64,000 nucleotides of DNA from Tolypeutes matacus. Lineage: Eukaryota; Chordata; Mammalia; Cingulata; Chlamyphoridae. The DNA lies in contig JAKSZT010054396.1 of NCBI GenBank assembly GCA_026826555.1, positions 15,016,569 to 15,080,568 of the forward strand, given 5' to 3'. The notes under the pieces were generated by a model, which saw only the letters and a list, made by a program, of their open reading frames with translations, was not told where the DNA came from and did not search any database. The translations under genes were made by a program, and so were the position numbers. Positions 1 to 10,545 of this stretch are shown piece after piece; position 1 is the stretch's first letter, and every line of letters starts with the position of its first letter.

Positions 1-51
1 GCCCCTCTTCCAGTCCCCAGAAATGCCTGAGTGAGTGAATGCCTTCCTCTT

Positions 52-729
52 TGTATAATTTCAGTCTTTTTATATTTATTGAGAGCTGCATTATGCCCTA
101 ACATGTGGTCTATTTTGGAGAAAGATCCATGGACACTTGAGAAGAATGTTTAACCCTCTGAGTTTGGATGCAGTTTTCTGTATATGTCTATTAGGTTTAA
201 CTCGTTTATCACATTGTTTCCTTGTTGATCTTCTGTCTAGTTGTTCTATCTAATGATGTGAGTGTGGTGTTGAAGTCTCCAACTTTTATTGTATAGAGGT
301 GTCTATTTCTCCCTTCAGTTTTGCCAGAGTTTGTCTCATATATTTTGGGGTACCCTGGTTAGGTGCATAGATATTTATGACTGTTATGTCTTCCTGGTGG
401 ATCGTTCCTTTTATTAATATATAATGGCCTTCTCTATCTCTTATAACTTTTTTGCATTTAAAGTCTGTTTTGTCTGATATTAGTATAGCTGCCCCTGCTC
501 TTTTCTGGTTACTATTCGCGTGGAGTATCTTTTTCCAACCTTTCACTTTCAGCTGGTTTGTATCCCTGGGTCTAAGGTGAGTTTCTTGTAAGCAGCATAT
601 GGATGGCTCATGTTTTTTTACCCATTCTATCAGCCTGTATCTTTTGATTGGGGAGTTTAATCCATTCACATTCAATGATATTACTGTAAATGTACTATTT
701 ACTTCCTCCATTTTATTCTTTGGTTTCAT
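52..729 (-). pseudogene. L1 ORF2 endonuclease fragment (broken)
   Basis: The minus-strand reading frame from 729 shows the start of L1 ORF2, an apurinic-like endonuclease. Landmarks are SLNVNGLNSPIKR near the N-terminus, the CLQETH catalytic-region motif and the NIYAPNQ motif. It runs into a stop at about 286 where the frame is disrupted. ORF2-like sequence continues in other frames down to about 52, then ends abruptly. Reverse transcriptase and C-terminal domains are missing. It cannot encode a working ORF2 protein. Confidence 0.85.
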
Positions 730-739
730 ATGTCATATC

Positions 740-1575
740 TTATTTTCTCTTATTTTTAGTTATCCTTTCTGCTATTCTTTCTTCTACACTCTCCTCCAAG
801 CCTCTCTCTCCTGTTGTTTTCTTTCAGGTTCTAAGGCTTCCTTTAATATTTCCTGCAAAGATGGATTCTTTTTTGCAAACTCTTTTAGTTTCTGTTTGTT
901 TGTGAATATTTTATACTCACCTTCATATCTGAAGGACAGTTTTGCTGGATAAAGAATTCTTGGCTGGCAGTTTTTCTATTTCAGTTTCCTAATTGTATCC
1001 TACCAGTTCTTCTTGCCTCTATGGCTTCTGAAGAGAAATCTGCGCTAAGTCTTACTGGACATCCCTTTTACGTGATCGTTGGCTTCTCTCTTGCTGCTCT
1101 GAGAATTTTCTCTTTATCTTTGACATTTGACATTCTGAGTAGTATGTGTCTTGGAGTAGGTCTATTTGGATTTATTCTGATTGGGGTACAGTGTACTTCT
1201 TGGACATGTAAGTTCATTTCTTTCTTGAGAGTTTGGAAATATTCAGCTATTATTTCCTCAAATACTCTTTCTGCCCCTTTTCCCTCTCTTCTCCTTCTAG
1301 AACTCCCATGACATGTATGTCGCTGCATTTTGTGTTGTTATTCAACTCTCTGAGCCCCTGCTCAATTTTTTCCATTGTTTTCTCTCTCTCTGTTCTTTTC
1401 TCTCTTCAATTTTAGCTGCTCTGTCTTTGGTATCACTTACTCTTCTATCATTTCAAGTCTGCTGTTGTATGCCTCAAATGTGTTTTTGATCTCACCTATT
1501 GTGTTTTTCCATGAGCTCTGTTACTTTTCTGTTCAGGATTTCAAATTCTTCTTTGTGTTCGCTTGATGTCTTCTT
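740..1575 (-). pseudogene. L1 ORF1 remnant, 3' part
   Basis: Minus-strand frames contain ORF1p-like sequence, most clearly 1328 to 1068, with the RNA-binding-domain signature around TPRHILLRMSNVKDKEKIL. Coiled-coil-like coding lies at 1566-1330 in another frame. It is separated from the ORF1 start (2984-2890) by about 1.3 kb of later insertions and is frameshifted. Confidence 0.7.
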
Positions 1576-2576
1576 CTTCTTCTTTTTTTTTTCCTAGGGC
1601 CTTGAGCAGGGAGGCTATAGAGGCCAGAAAAAGCCTCTCCTACTTATTTTTAATTTTCTTGTGTGCACTTCCTTGGTCTTCCAGGAGATGGCGCTCTTTG
1701 GCAGCACTCAAATGCCTGGTTGGAGTGTATTTGTTGCAACACAGACCAGATCAATGTGATAGAGCTTCCTGTCTGGAGGCTAGGAGCCTTGTAATTCAAA
1801 CTTTCTCTGAGACAGTTCTCCAGCCTTCTCTGGCAGTCCCCTCCCTTTTCTTGGGTAGGAAATATTTCCACTCCCCTCTGAGCCCTCAATAATCAGTCCC
1901 TGTTAGTAGAGAAGGAAATTTGGAGGGTTGTATATCTTTAGCCCCTTGGAGGCTCCAAGGGAAATGATGGCACAGCCCCACCCAGCCTGGAAGGGCTCTT
2001 GGGACGCAGCAGGCCAAATTTGTGAGTCAAAAGCTGAGTCAGCCTTAGGCTGTGTCCCTCTCTCTCCCTTTTCCTGTGGAGTTCTCAACAATTAGTCCAG
2101 GCTAGAAGAGAGGGAGATTGCGAGGGTCGATTTTCTCCAGTCCTTCCTGGTTCCCAGGACAAACCACTGTGTGGTCTCACCTGGCCTGGAAGGGCTCGGG
2201 AGGCATAGCAGACCAAAGTTGTGGGTCAGAAGCTGAGTCAGCCTTAGGCTGTGTCCCTCTCTCTCCCCTTTCCTGGGGTGGTAGATCCCTGGAGCCCCCT
2301 TTGTCTCTATTCGCAGGCCCAGAGGCCCGAGAATTCGAAAGAGTCGTTAGTGTGGGGGAGGGTGCCGGCAGCAGCAGCCACTGGTTTCAGCTCACAGTTC
2401 TCTCATCACGATTCCCCTCCTTTGTCCCTCTCTCCTCTGAGTGGTGTGCAGCCTTCACCTGCTGTCCTAAACCCTAGAAGATCTTTTTCAGGGCTGTTTC
2501 AGCCTGTTCTCTAGCTATTTTTCTGGGGAAGAGATTTCTGTGTGTTACTAGTCCGCCATCTTCCTGGGAGTTGAAT
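1576..2576 (-). mobile_element. L1 5'UTR-only insertion with short poly(A)
   Basis: This roughly 1-kb block is a second copy of the L1 5'UTR; it closely resembles 3266-4062. In minus orientation it starts at the L1 5' end (the CCATCTTCC motif near 2560 parallels 4048) and stops within the 5'UTR at about 1590. There it is followed by a run of A (T on the + strand). It interrupts ORF1 and is bordered by copies of the same GAAGACATC-type target sequence. It reads as a separately retrotransposed 5'UTR fragment. Confidence 0.65.
1885..2300 (-). repeat. Tandem monomer-like units in L1 5'UTR (inserted copy)
   Basis: Two units of roughly 190 bp can be aligned by eye. Shared blocks, on the + strand, include CTCAA(C/T)AATTAGTCC-like sequence, CCTGGAAGGGCTC, GTCAGAAGCTGAGTCAGCC-like sequence and CTGTGTCCCTCTCTCTCCC. 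The blocks start near 1885 and 2090. Confidence 0.6.
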
Positions 2577-2589
2577 CGATGTCGTCTTC

Positions 2590-2684
2590 TTTTTTTTTTT
2601 TTTACTGGGAGGTACCGGGGATCGAACCCCGGTCTCTCCATATGGTAGACGGACGCCGAACCTCTTGAGCCACATCCGTTTCTC
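2590..2684 (-). mobile_element. DAS-type SINE, short form
   Basis: A minus-strand tRNA-like head ends in a B box (GGTTCGATCCCCGG type) followed by poly(A), seen as T-rich 2590-2603. It is inserted in the L1 ORF1 target-site stack. Confidence 0.9.
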
Positions 2685-2698
2685 TCGATGTCTTCTTT

Positions 2699-2878
2699 TC
2701 TTTTTTTAAAGATTTTATTTATTTATTCATTTATCCCCCCCTTGCTGCTTGTGCTCACTGGGTCAGCCAACCACGCCGTGCGGGCGGGCCCGCCCTCACC
2801 AGGAGGCCCCGGGAACCGAACCCGGGGCCTCCCATATGGTAAACGGGAGCCCTACTGATTGAGCCACAGCCGCTTCCC
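2699..2878 (-). mobile_element. DAS-type SINE, long GC-rich form
   Basis: A tRNA-like head at 2878-2800 is followed by a GC-rich middle (CACGCCGTGCGGGCGGGCC on +) and an (AAAT)n/poly(A) tail. This is the second SINE at the same target site, flanked by CTCGATGTCTTCT at about 2684 and 2881. Confidence 0.9.
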
Positions 2879-2885
2879 ATCTCGA

Positions 2886-2984
2886 TGTCTTCTTGATGTC
2901 ATTTATCTCTTTAACCATATTGTCTTTCAACTCATTAATTTGATTTGTGTGCATCTTGCTGATTAGTTCTCTCAAATTCAGCAT
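2886..2984 (-). pseudogene. L1 ORF1 5' fragment
   Basis: The minus frame starting at 2984 reads MLNLRELISKMHTNQINEL, a coiled-coil-like L1 ORF1 segment. It is interrupted after about 33 codons by the SINE stack. The true ORF1 start may lie further right. Confidence 0.6.
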
Positions 2985-2999
2985 CTCTTCTTGGGGCTT

Positions 3000-4065
3000 A
3001 GAATTCTCCAGAGGCCGGAGACTTCTAGTGTCTTTATTTTCTTAGTATGGCTTATAATTTTTTGCTGATATCTAGGAATCTGATTAGGATGTAGTTTACT
3101 CAGATGCTCAATCTGTTTCTCTTTTGTAGGGTTTTAGTGGCAGGAGGCTATGTGTTACCACTGCTCTTTGATTCTTGGCTCGACCTGGATTGCTAGGATT
3201 GTCCTGCTGCTTGCTCAAAACTGGGCATTGTACCCAGTAATTGGTTATAGAGTTGCTTCCTATGGTGTTGGGGAGGGAGGCTATAGAGGCCTCAAAAAGC
3301 CTCTCCTACTTATTTTTAAGTTTCTTGCGTGCACTTCCTTGGTTTGCCAGGAGATGGCACTCTTTGGGAGCACTCAGTTCAATGCCTGGTTGGAGTATAT
3401 TTGTTGCAACACAGACCAGATCAATGTGATAGAGCTTCCTGTCTGGAGGCTATGAGGCTTGTAATTCAAACTCTCTGGAAGGGCTCCTGGGACACAGCAG
3501 ACCAAATTTGTGAGTCAAAAGCTGAGTCAGCCCTAGGCTGTGTGCCTCTCTCTCCCCTCTCCTGGGGCATCCTCAACAATTAGTCCCAGGTAGAAGAGGG
3601 AGATTGGAAGGTTGAGGTCGGATTTTTCCAGTCCTTCGCTGGCTCCCAGGGTAAACCACTGTGTGGTCCCACCTGGCCTGGAAGGGCTTGTGGGACACAG
3701 CAGTCCAAATTTGTGGGTCAGAAGTTGGGCCAGCCTTAGGCTGTCTCTCTCTCTCTCTCCTTTCCTGGGGTGGTAGATCCCTGGAGCCCCCTTTGTCTGT
3801 AGTCATAGGCCCAGAGGCTGGAAAATTCTAGTGTCTTTAGTGTGGGGGATGGTGCTGGCAGAAGGAGCTGCTGGTTTCAACTCACAGTTCTGTTGTGGCG
3901 ATTTCCCTCCTGTGTCCCTCTCTCCTTTGGGCAGTGTCCAACTTTTGCCTGGTGTCCTGAACCCTAGAAGATCTTTTTCTAGGCTGTTTCAGCCTGTCCT
4001 TTACTTGTTTTTTTGAGGAGAAGAGAATCTTGTGTCTTTGTAGTCCACCATCTTCCAGGAAGTTC
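3000..4065 (-). repeat. L1 5'UTR with internal tandem units
   Basis: The original 5'UTR of the L1. Monomer-like blocks recur near 3475-3570 and 3660-3770 (CTGGAAGGGCT, GGGACACAGCAG, AGTCAGCCCTAGGCTGT-type). The 5' end lies close to 4065, next to the TSD copy at 4066-4077. Confidence 0.65.
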
Positions 4066-4549
4066 TGCCTTCCTCTTCAACAGTTATTCTCTTTGATCCA
4101 GTTGTTGGTAAATTTTTTCCACGGTCATGACCTTTGTTTATAACTCTTGTTATAAACGATTACCCCTTGTGGTTGCTTTGTTTCCCCACCAGGCTATGGG
4201 TTCCTGGCTGTCTGCACAGTGGGGTTTGGTGGAATCCGCAGTTGACATCATACCTCCCTTCCCCTGGATACACATGCCTTCTGCTGGCCTTTGTCTTTCT
4301 TTGCATGCCATTGCTTGCTTATCTTTAAGGGGTTTCTGTCTCCTGCCCTTGCTCCATAACACACATTATATACCTCTTTCTCCCTATGTTTGACGGGGCT
4401 TAGGCACAGCTAATAGCTGCTTTGATTGTATTATTTGTGGGGGTGAGAGGTTCCTGATTGGCCTCCTGAGCAGCCTCTTAAAGTTCTGCTGGAATTGCTC
4501 CTTTGGGCTAAAATATCTGGTCCTTCCTTAAATTTCTCCATTCATCTGG

Positions 4550-4735
4550 CAGGAGCATCACGGTTAAGGGAACATTTCCTGCCCTGCCACTGAGTAGCTG
4601 CATGACCTTTGACAAGGTGCTTAACCTCTCCAAACCTTGGTTTCCTCACCTATAAAATAGGTCTTGGTAAGGATAAAATGAGAGGATGCACATACAGCAT
4701 TTAACCCAGGGCCTGGCACATGGTAAGGGCGCAAC
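4550..4735 (+). repeat. MIR SINE
   Basis: Core MIR text is recognisable: CTGCCACTGAGTAGCTGCAT, a CTTAACCTCTCC-type segment, TTTCCTCACCTATAAAAT, and GGGCCTGGCACATGGTAAG at the end. Confidence 0.8.
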
Positions 4736-5989
4736 AGACAGGAGCTGTTACCATCATGGCTCTGAACTCCATGCCAGGTTCCAGGCTGGCTGCGGGGGCT
4801 CCAGGATAAGTAAGGCAGATATCGGCCTTGGGGCGCTCAACCCAACTTGCCCCAGAGTGTCAAGTACCAACATGGAGCTCTGTATAAAGTGCTGGGGGGA
4901 GCACAGAGGGCATGGGTGGTCAGGGTAGGCTTCAGAAAGGATGTGATGTTAGGCTTGCTTGAGGAACATCATGCTGGGCAGCTTTGCAGGAGGGAAGGCA
5001 TAGGACAGGTTGAGGAATGGCATGGGGTGGGGGGAGTGCCGGTAGCAGAAGGCACTGTTAGGCCCAGAGGCCAGACCAGGTTGCAAAGGGCCTTGTTAAG
5101 TATAGGGTTGCCAAGTTTAGAAATGAAAATACAGGCCACTCAGGTTAATTTGAGTTTTACATGAGCAACAAATCCATTATTAGTATAAGTATGTCCCAAA
5201 TATTGCATGGGACAGACATACTAAAAAATTATCCATTGTTTATTGGAAATTCAAATATAACTGAGTGTTCTTTTTTTTATCTGGCAACCCTACTTGGGTG
5301 TTTGTTTCCCAAAAAGCCATGCTAAAATGCAGACAGGTTCCAGTCATGATGGGAAGAATCCTGTTAAGTTGTTGGAGTTGATTTAATTTTCAAAGTCGAT
5401 TGAAACACAGCGAGAGCCCTGTATGGGCAGTAGCAGTGGAGGGCCTGAGCCCTGGAAGAGTGTTGGCCCCATAGGGGAGCTTGCTGAGGCCTGGGTCCAG
5501 CCCAGAGCTGGTCTTTTCCCTGCAGGGGGCCCAGTTCAGTTGACTACCTTTTTATGGGGCTTCCTGTGCCCAGGTGTGGGCTGTTGGCAAGGGCTGCAGC
5601 TCCCAAGTGGGCTTTGAGAACAGGATTACTGACAGAGACAGTAATTGTGGGAGAGAAGATGGCTCTGGGGTGACAAGTGTGGACTAGAAATAGAAAAGAA
5701 GGAAGGGGGAGGCGTGAGAAACAATCAAGGCAGGGAAAGGCTGAGATGAGCCAAGGGCTGCTGAGGGTGTCTCCTGGACCCAGCAGGCAGTGGGCTGCTT
5801 TGTATGGGTGGCCACCTCAGGGCATGCCATTCAGGACACATTCTCAGGTACCCTATTACCCACCAAACAAAGTTCAGAGTCCCCAAGAGGGGTCAGGACC
5901 TTTCACAAACTGTCTCAAGTCACCTTCGCCCTCTGGTTCCTTGTCATGACCCATCCCCACACTCTAGGCTCTTACTCCCTTCCTTATTG

Positions 5990-6165
5990 CTCAAAGCACT
6001 CAACTTGTTTAGCTTGATTAACCTTCACAGGCATCCCATGAAGTGGCTAATATTATCCCAATTATATTTGAGGAAACTAAGGCACAGAGAGCTCAAACTC
6101 ACCCAAGGTCACCCAGATAGCAGGGGTATAAGAGCCAAGGTTCAGACCCAGGTGGGCTGGGAGGA
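5990..6165 (-). repeat. MIR SINE
   Basis: Reverse-complement MIR pattern: TTGAGGAAACTAAGGCACAG, then CCCAAGGTCACCCAGATAG. Confidence 0.75.
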
Positions 6166-6623
6166 GAGCCAGCACAATTAACCACATCACCATCAGCTTC
6201 CCTGAATTCTCTGCATTCTCATCCTCCTGAGCCTTAGTGCCGTCCTCTGCTAAGCCTTTCCTGACCACACCCCTACCCCTACCTCCAACCCAGAAAATGT
6301 CCCTCCTTGTCCCCTTAGTAGTTTGTATCCATCTTTGCTATAACAGCGGATACTTTTGAGTCATAATTATTTACCTTCATGCTTCCCCACTGGACTGGGG
6401 ACCCCTTTTAAGTCTCTCCCCCACCAAGCTGTGCCACCCTCCCCCCAAGAATATTCATTCAGAAATCCTTGTGGCCATGTGTTTGGGAATTCAGATTCTT
6501 CCCAAATGTTAGAAATGTAATGACATCTACACTTCAGGTGTTTAAATATTAACATCTGACTAAACTTCAGACTCAGAAGCCCATTGCTGGCCACACTGGT
6601 ACCAGTCTAATCAGAAGGCTCTA

Positions 6624-6809
6624 GGGAGGCGGCTGTGGCTCAATCAGTGGGGCTCCCGTTTGCCATGTGGGAGGCCCCGGGTTCGGTTCCCGGGGCCTCC
6701 TGGTGAGGGCGGGCCCGCCCGCGGGGCGTGGTTGGCTGGCCCGGCGAGCGCGGGCAGCGGGGGGAGGGGGGGATAAATGAATAAATAAATAAAATCTTAA
6801 AAAAAAAAA
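6624..6809 (+). mobile_element. DAS-type SINE, long form, with perfect TSD
   Basis: A tRNA-like head (GGCTGTGGCTCAATCAGTGG; B box GGTTCGGTTCCC) is followed by the GC-rich body, (AAAT)n and poly(A). An 11-bp TSD, AGAAGGCTCTA, is perfect at 6613-6623 and 6810-6820, so this is a young insertion. Confidence 0.95.
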
Positions 6810-7596
6810 AGAAGGCTCTAGAACAGGGATGACAGCTCACAGCAGGGCCGCGTCAGGCATTCTTTTTCTGCAGAGTTCTTGCAGCAGTCCAGGAGCCTGT
6901 GAGCTCACCTGTAAGGAGATGAGTCTCCCTTCGGGTGGGTGCAGGAGCTACTCTGGCTTACGGTGAAGCCCCCTGTTCCATAGAGGCTGGTATCTTTTGT
7001 AAGAACTTCATAAACATAGCTTCCAGGGTCCCCACAAAAGATCTTTGCACTCAGGGAAACCCAAAGTCATGGCTACAGTTCCTCCCAGTCTAGATGCAGT
7101 TTATCATCTGGGGTCATTTTTACCAAGGAGCAGTGTTGCCTGGTTAAGGGACTTGCCATACTACCTTTATCAGGTTTCCAGGGGAGCAGGTTAACAAGTT
7201 TACTGAAGGTCATTTTCTCATGCCGAGATGAAAAGGCTTTGCTAATCCTTCACCCCCACATGCATATACCATGTATCCAGTAATACCACCAGTGAAGAGG
7301 CACCCCACCATCAGACAAGCAAAATGCATAAATAACACCAAATGAAATAAAGACTAAAAAAACCTCACATCAGGTCAGGTTTGTACCAACTGAGTTGCAA
7401 AAATAACTTTCATTGTTCAGAGCTTTTGGGTTTTGGTATTGTTTGGAAAGGGGATTGTAGACCTGTGCATTTCCCGCCTCTTAGGAAATTTCTTGAAACA
7501 CAGAAGTGAAAGTCGTCTCCCTAACCACTAGAGGGCTTCTGTTCCTCATTTTGTCCAGGATCCTTGCTAACGAAGGTTTTTTTCCCCCCACTTCAG

Positions 7597-7734
7597 CTTG
7601 CAGATGCCAGCTTGTTACCCAACCTGAAAGAACTTCTCCAGTCCTCTGGAGACAAAGACAGACGGGTCTGGGACCTGGTGAGCTGGATTTTATCATCAAA
7701 GGTCCTGACAATCCACAGTACAGGGAGAGCAGAG
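7597..7734 (+). CDS. PARP16: PARP16 coding exon 2
   Basis: A 138-bp exon of exactly 46 codons, phase 0 at both ends. The acceptor follows a pyrimidine tract ending CTTCAG (7591-7596); the donor is GAG|GTGAGA. The translation includes [13 protein letters not shown] and [17 protein letters not shown], which I recognise as the alpha-helical regulatory region of PARP16 ahead of the ART fold. A few positions differ from the human protein as I recall it (DKDRRVW where human has DNHKRAW), consistent with an orthologue. The preceding exon is outside the window. Confidence 0.95.
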
Positions 7735-7794
7735 GTGAGACTTTGGTCTGTAGGATCACAGATTTCTAGAGCTTAAAGGCTCTGGGACAGCAAT

Positions 7795-7925
7795 GAATCC
7801 AGTGGCTCTGAGACCTTCCTGTCCACCGGAATGACCTGGGTGGCTTGTTGAAAATGCAGATTCCTGAGCTCCACTCCCGAGATTGATTCTTTGTCTGGAG
7901 TAGGGCCCAGGAACTTGCACACTGG
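7795..7925. repeat. MER5/MER20-like hAT remnant
   Basis: Text such as GGTGGCTTGTTGAAAATGCAG and ATTCCTGAGCTCCACTCC is typical of ancient non-autonomous hAT-Charlie elements. Exact subfamily not assigned. Confidence 0.6.
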
Positions 7926-7944
7926 CAGTGCACAGCTAGATTCT

Positions 7945-8130
7945 GCGGCTTACTAGCTATGTCACTTTGAGCAGGCTACTGAGTACATTTCAGTACCTGT
8001 CTCCTTATCTGTAAAATGGGGATAATAACAGTATATTTCCATCTTCCATCAGGGAGATTTGAATGAATTTCCACACTTAGAACAATGCCTGGCACATATT
8101 AAAGCTCAGTAAATGTTGGTTATCACTTTA
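7945..8130 (+). repeat. MIR SINE
   Basis: CTTATCTGTAAAATGGGGAT and AATGCCTGGCACATATTAAAG are diagnostic MIR core and 3' segments. Confidence 0.85.
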
Positions 8131-8394
8131 TTTTTTATTATTTTATTTTAATTTTTTGGTGTGTGTCTCATCTTGGGCATGCATGTTTAGCCTTAGGAAT
8201 TCCCGTGTTTACATGGACACGAATATCCCCTCTTCCTTAGGAAAGAGTTTCCTTTGGGTCCCTGGAAACTGTACTGTATGTACTACAGCCAGCAATCCCT
8301 TGCCCCAGGCAGCCAGGATATCACTTTATTTAACAAGCACCCCAGGTAAATCTGATGAAGGTGGGCCCTGACCACACCTTAAGAAACATTGGCC

Positions 8395-8590
8395 TAGTCC
8401 ATTTGTCAGGAAACAGAAGCAGAGCCCACGTAGAAAACCTCAGCCTCAGGGTTCAAATCCCACTTTGTCGGTTATCAAGTCTCCTTTTCCCCATTCGTAA
8501 ACTGAGAACCATAGTGGTTTCTTCAGAGAGGGGCTATGGTAGAATGTGTCACCCCCAGCACAGTTTCTGGCATAGGACATACATTCCATA
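8395..8590 (+). repeat. MIR-like SINE (diverged)
   Basis: GGGTTCAAATCCCACTTTGT, followed by CCCATTCGTAAACTGAGAA, fits a diverged MIR. Confidence 0.55.
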
Positions 8591-8949
8591 ATTTGGTTCC
8601 CTTTGCTTGGCTGTGGTCTCCTAAAAAAGGACCAAAGTTTCATATTTGACCCCTGATCTCATGCTGGTCCCTCTGAGCAGCAGCAGAGGCTTATCTGTAC
8701 TGCTCTTCACTTAATTTTAATTTAAGAGCATCCAATTTTACACGGTCCTGCTAAAGACATAACTTCCCTAAATGGCATAGAATTTGGTATCTTGTATTCT
8801 GTTGTCTAGGGACATCCTTCTGTGCTGGATGGTAAAATAACATAAAGAGCCCCAGAATGGGAGTCAGGAGATCCATATTCAGGTCTAGGCTGGGCTGCTA
8901 ACTCCTGAATGATAATATCATACAGGGTCCCATACATCATCCCACCACC

Positions 8950-9062
8950 AATATCTTGTATTGTTGTGGAACATTTGTTAGAAATTATGAAAGAATATTG
9001 TCAAAATATTTCTACAGTACTAACTATAGTTCATACCTTATATTTGCTGTATTTTTCCCTCA
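8950..9062 (-). repeat. L1 3'UTR fragment
   Basis: The stretch with AACTATAGTTCATACC resembles the L1 3'UTR copy at 22325-23036. Short and diverged. Confidence 0.5.
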
Positions 9063-9425
9063 ACCCACCCTATTATTTTTAATTTTTAATTTATTTACTA
9101 TTATCCATTTTTACCCCCTCCCCGTTTTTGCTGTTTTTGTGTCCATTCACTGGGCAACTCTTTGTGTCTTTTTCCTGCCCTCTCTTCTCATCCTTCTCCT
9201 TGATTCGATCCTTGGAACCTCCGATGTGGGAGAGAGGCATCCTGCCACCTGCGCCACCTTAGTTCCTGTTTTTTTGGTGCGTCTTGTCTTGGCTCTCCCT
9301 TGTGTCACTCTCCTGTTATGTCATCATCTTGCTGCGTGGCTCGGGGGGGCCTGACGGCGCACCGGGGCTCACCCACTCATGGGGCCTGATGGCACACCCG
9401 CGCACGGGGCTTGACAGCCTGCACG
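9063..9425 (-). mobile_element. Long composite tRNA-type SINE, partial
   Basis: A tRNA-like head at about 9200-9270 (CGATCCTTGGAACCTCCGAT; CTGCGCCACCTTAG on +) sits between a T/C-rich tail (9065-9195) and a GC-rich linker (to about 9425). It matches the second half of the composite SINE at 35287-35707. Confidence 0.65.
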
Positions 9426-9434
9426 CCTTCTATA

Positions 9435-9534
9435 TTTTTCTTTTTTAAATTTTTACCGGGAGGTCCTGGGGACCGAACCCAGGTCCCTCCATATGGGAGA
9501 TGGACACCCAACCATTTGAGCCACATCCACTCCC
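9435..9534 (-). mobile_element. DAS-type SINE, short form
   Basis: The minus-strand head is seen on + as GGGGACCGAACCCAGGTCCC and ends GAGCCACATCCACTCCC. It abuts the composite SINE on its left. Confidence 0.9.
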
Positions 9535-10069
9535 TGCTATATCTCTTAAGGTTGACCAAAGATACCTAGAGTTACAGTCATTTCCCATACAGGATAGTCA
9601 TAAAATAAATGAGGCTTGGTTTATCACCAGCATTCTAGGGATTAAAACTAGGTCTGGGGACACATGCATGGTTTCTAATATAGTGACTGTTTAGCCTACC
9701 CTGATTATCACAAAATCAGGATAGTGAGAATATTTGCACTTGATAGCTTTTTTATTTTGTCCAAGCTTACTTGGTGCCCTTAGGCATCAGCCTACCACCA
9801 TCATTTTGTAAAAGGATATTTTAACACCAAAAAAGGAGTTTGTTTCTAATCTCAGAATAAAGTTCAGTTCTTCCAAAGAAAGGATCATCAACCTTCTATC
9901 AATATAACTATATGTGCTACATTGTCCTTATTTTTCTCATTTAATCATAACCCAGAAAAACTTTGTTACAGATTGGCTTTGGTCTGTGACCTTTTGTTTT
10001 TAAACCACTGAAATGGTATGATCTCTACCCTGAAGAAGATTATCATCCTTTAGAAAGAGCTTACCCTTC

Positions 10070-10545
10070 TGTATCAGTTAGCTTTTGCTGCATAACAGAC
10101 TATCCCCAAAACTTAGTTGCTTAAAACAATAAACATTGATTGCTTCTCATGATTCTGTGGGTTAGTTGGGTGGTTCTGGTCTGGGCTGGCTTAGCTGGGG
10201 CTGGATGCATCTAGGGTATCCTCACTACATGTCTGGGGCTTTAGCTGGGATGGCTTCGAGGGCTGGGGCCTCCCTTTAAGAAGCACTGATACCTTAGGAG
10301 GCTCACTTGGGTGGTGAAGGGTATCCTGCAGCAATCAAGAAAGGGCATGCTCTTTCAAAGGGGTTCCCTACCATACATTTGATAAGGTCCCATTGGCTAA
10401 AGCAAACCACATAGCCAAGCCTAGCTCAAGGGATGGAGAAACAGACTCCACCTCTTGGTGGAATTCTACCCGTAAAGTCACATTGCAGAGGGGCTTAGGG
10501 ACAAGGATGGGAGGAAAATTTTGTGGCCATTTTTGCAATTTATTC
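10070..10545 (-). mobile_element. MaLR-like ancient LTR
   Basis: It begins CAGTTAGCTTTTGCTGCATA and CCAAAACTTAGTTGCTTAAA, a common mammalian reverse-oriented LTR-type repeat. Family assigned by general resemblance only. Confidence 0.5.

Larger units (their letters stand above)
40..4077 (-). mobile_element. L1 element, 5'-complete but 3'-truncated, with nested insertions
   Basis: On the minus strand this reads 5'UTR (about 4065 to 3000), ORF1 start (2984 to about 2890), a block of three later insertions, the rest of ORF1 (about 1566 to 740) and the ORF2 endonuclease domain (729 leftward). The L1 match stops inside ORF2 at about 52. A 12-bp direct repeat, TGCCTTCCTCTT, occurs at 40-51 and 4066-4077 and looks like the TSD. 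No poly(A) is present at the 3' end. The element lies antisense in PARP16 intron 1 and is broken in several places. Confidence 0.85.
4078..7596 (+). other. PARP16 intron 1, 3' part: mostly unique sequence
   Basis: No coding sequence is recognised. It holds two MIR copies and one DAS SINE (listed separately). The rest looks like ordinary non-coding intron sequence with no clear structure. Confidence 0.7.

Noticed and set aside
286..729. 147-codon minus-strand open frame
   Set aside because: It is an L1 ORF2 endonuclease fragment ending at a disabling stop, not a host gene.
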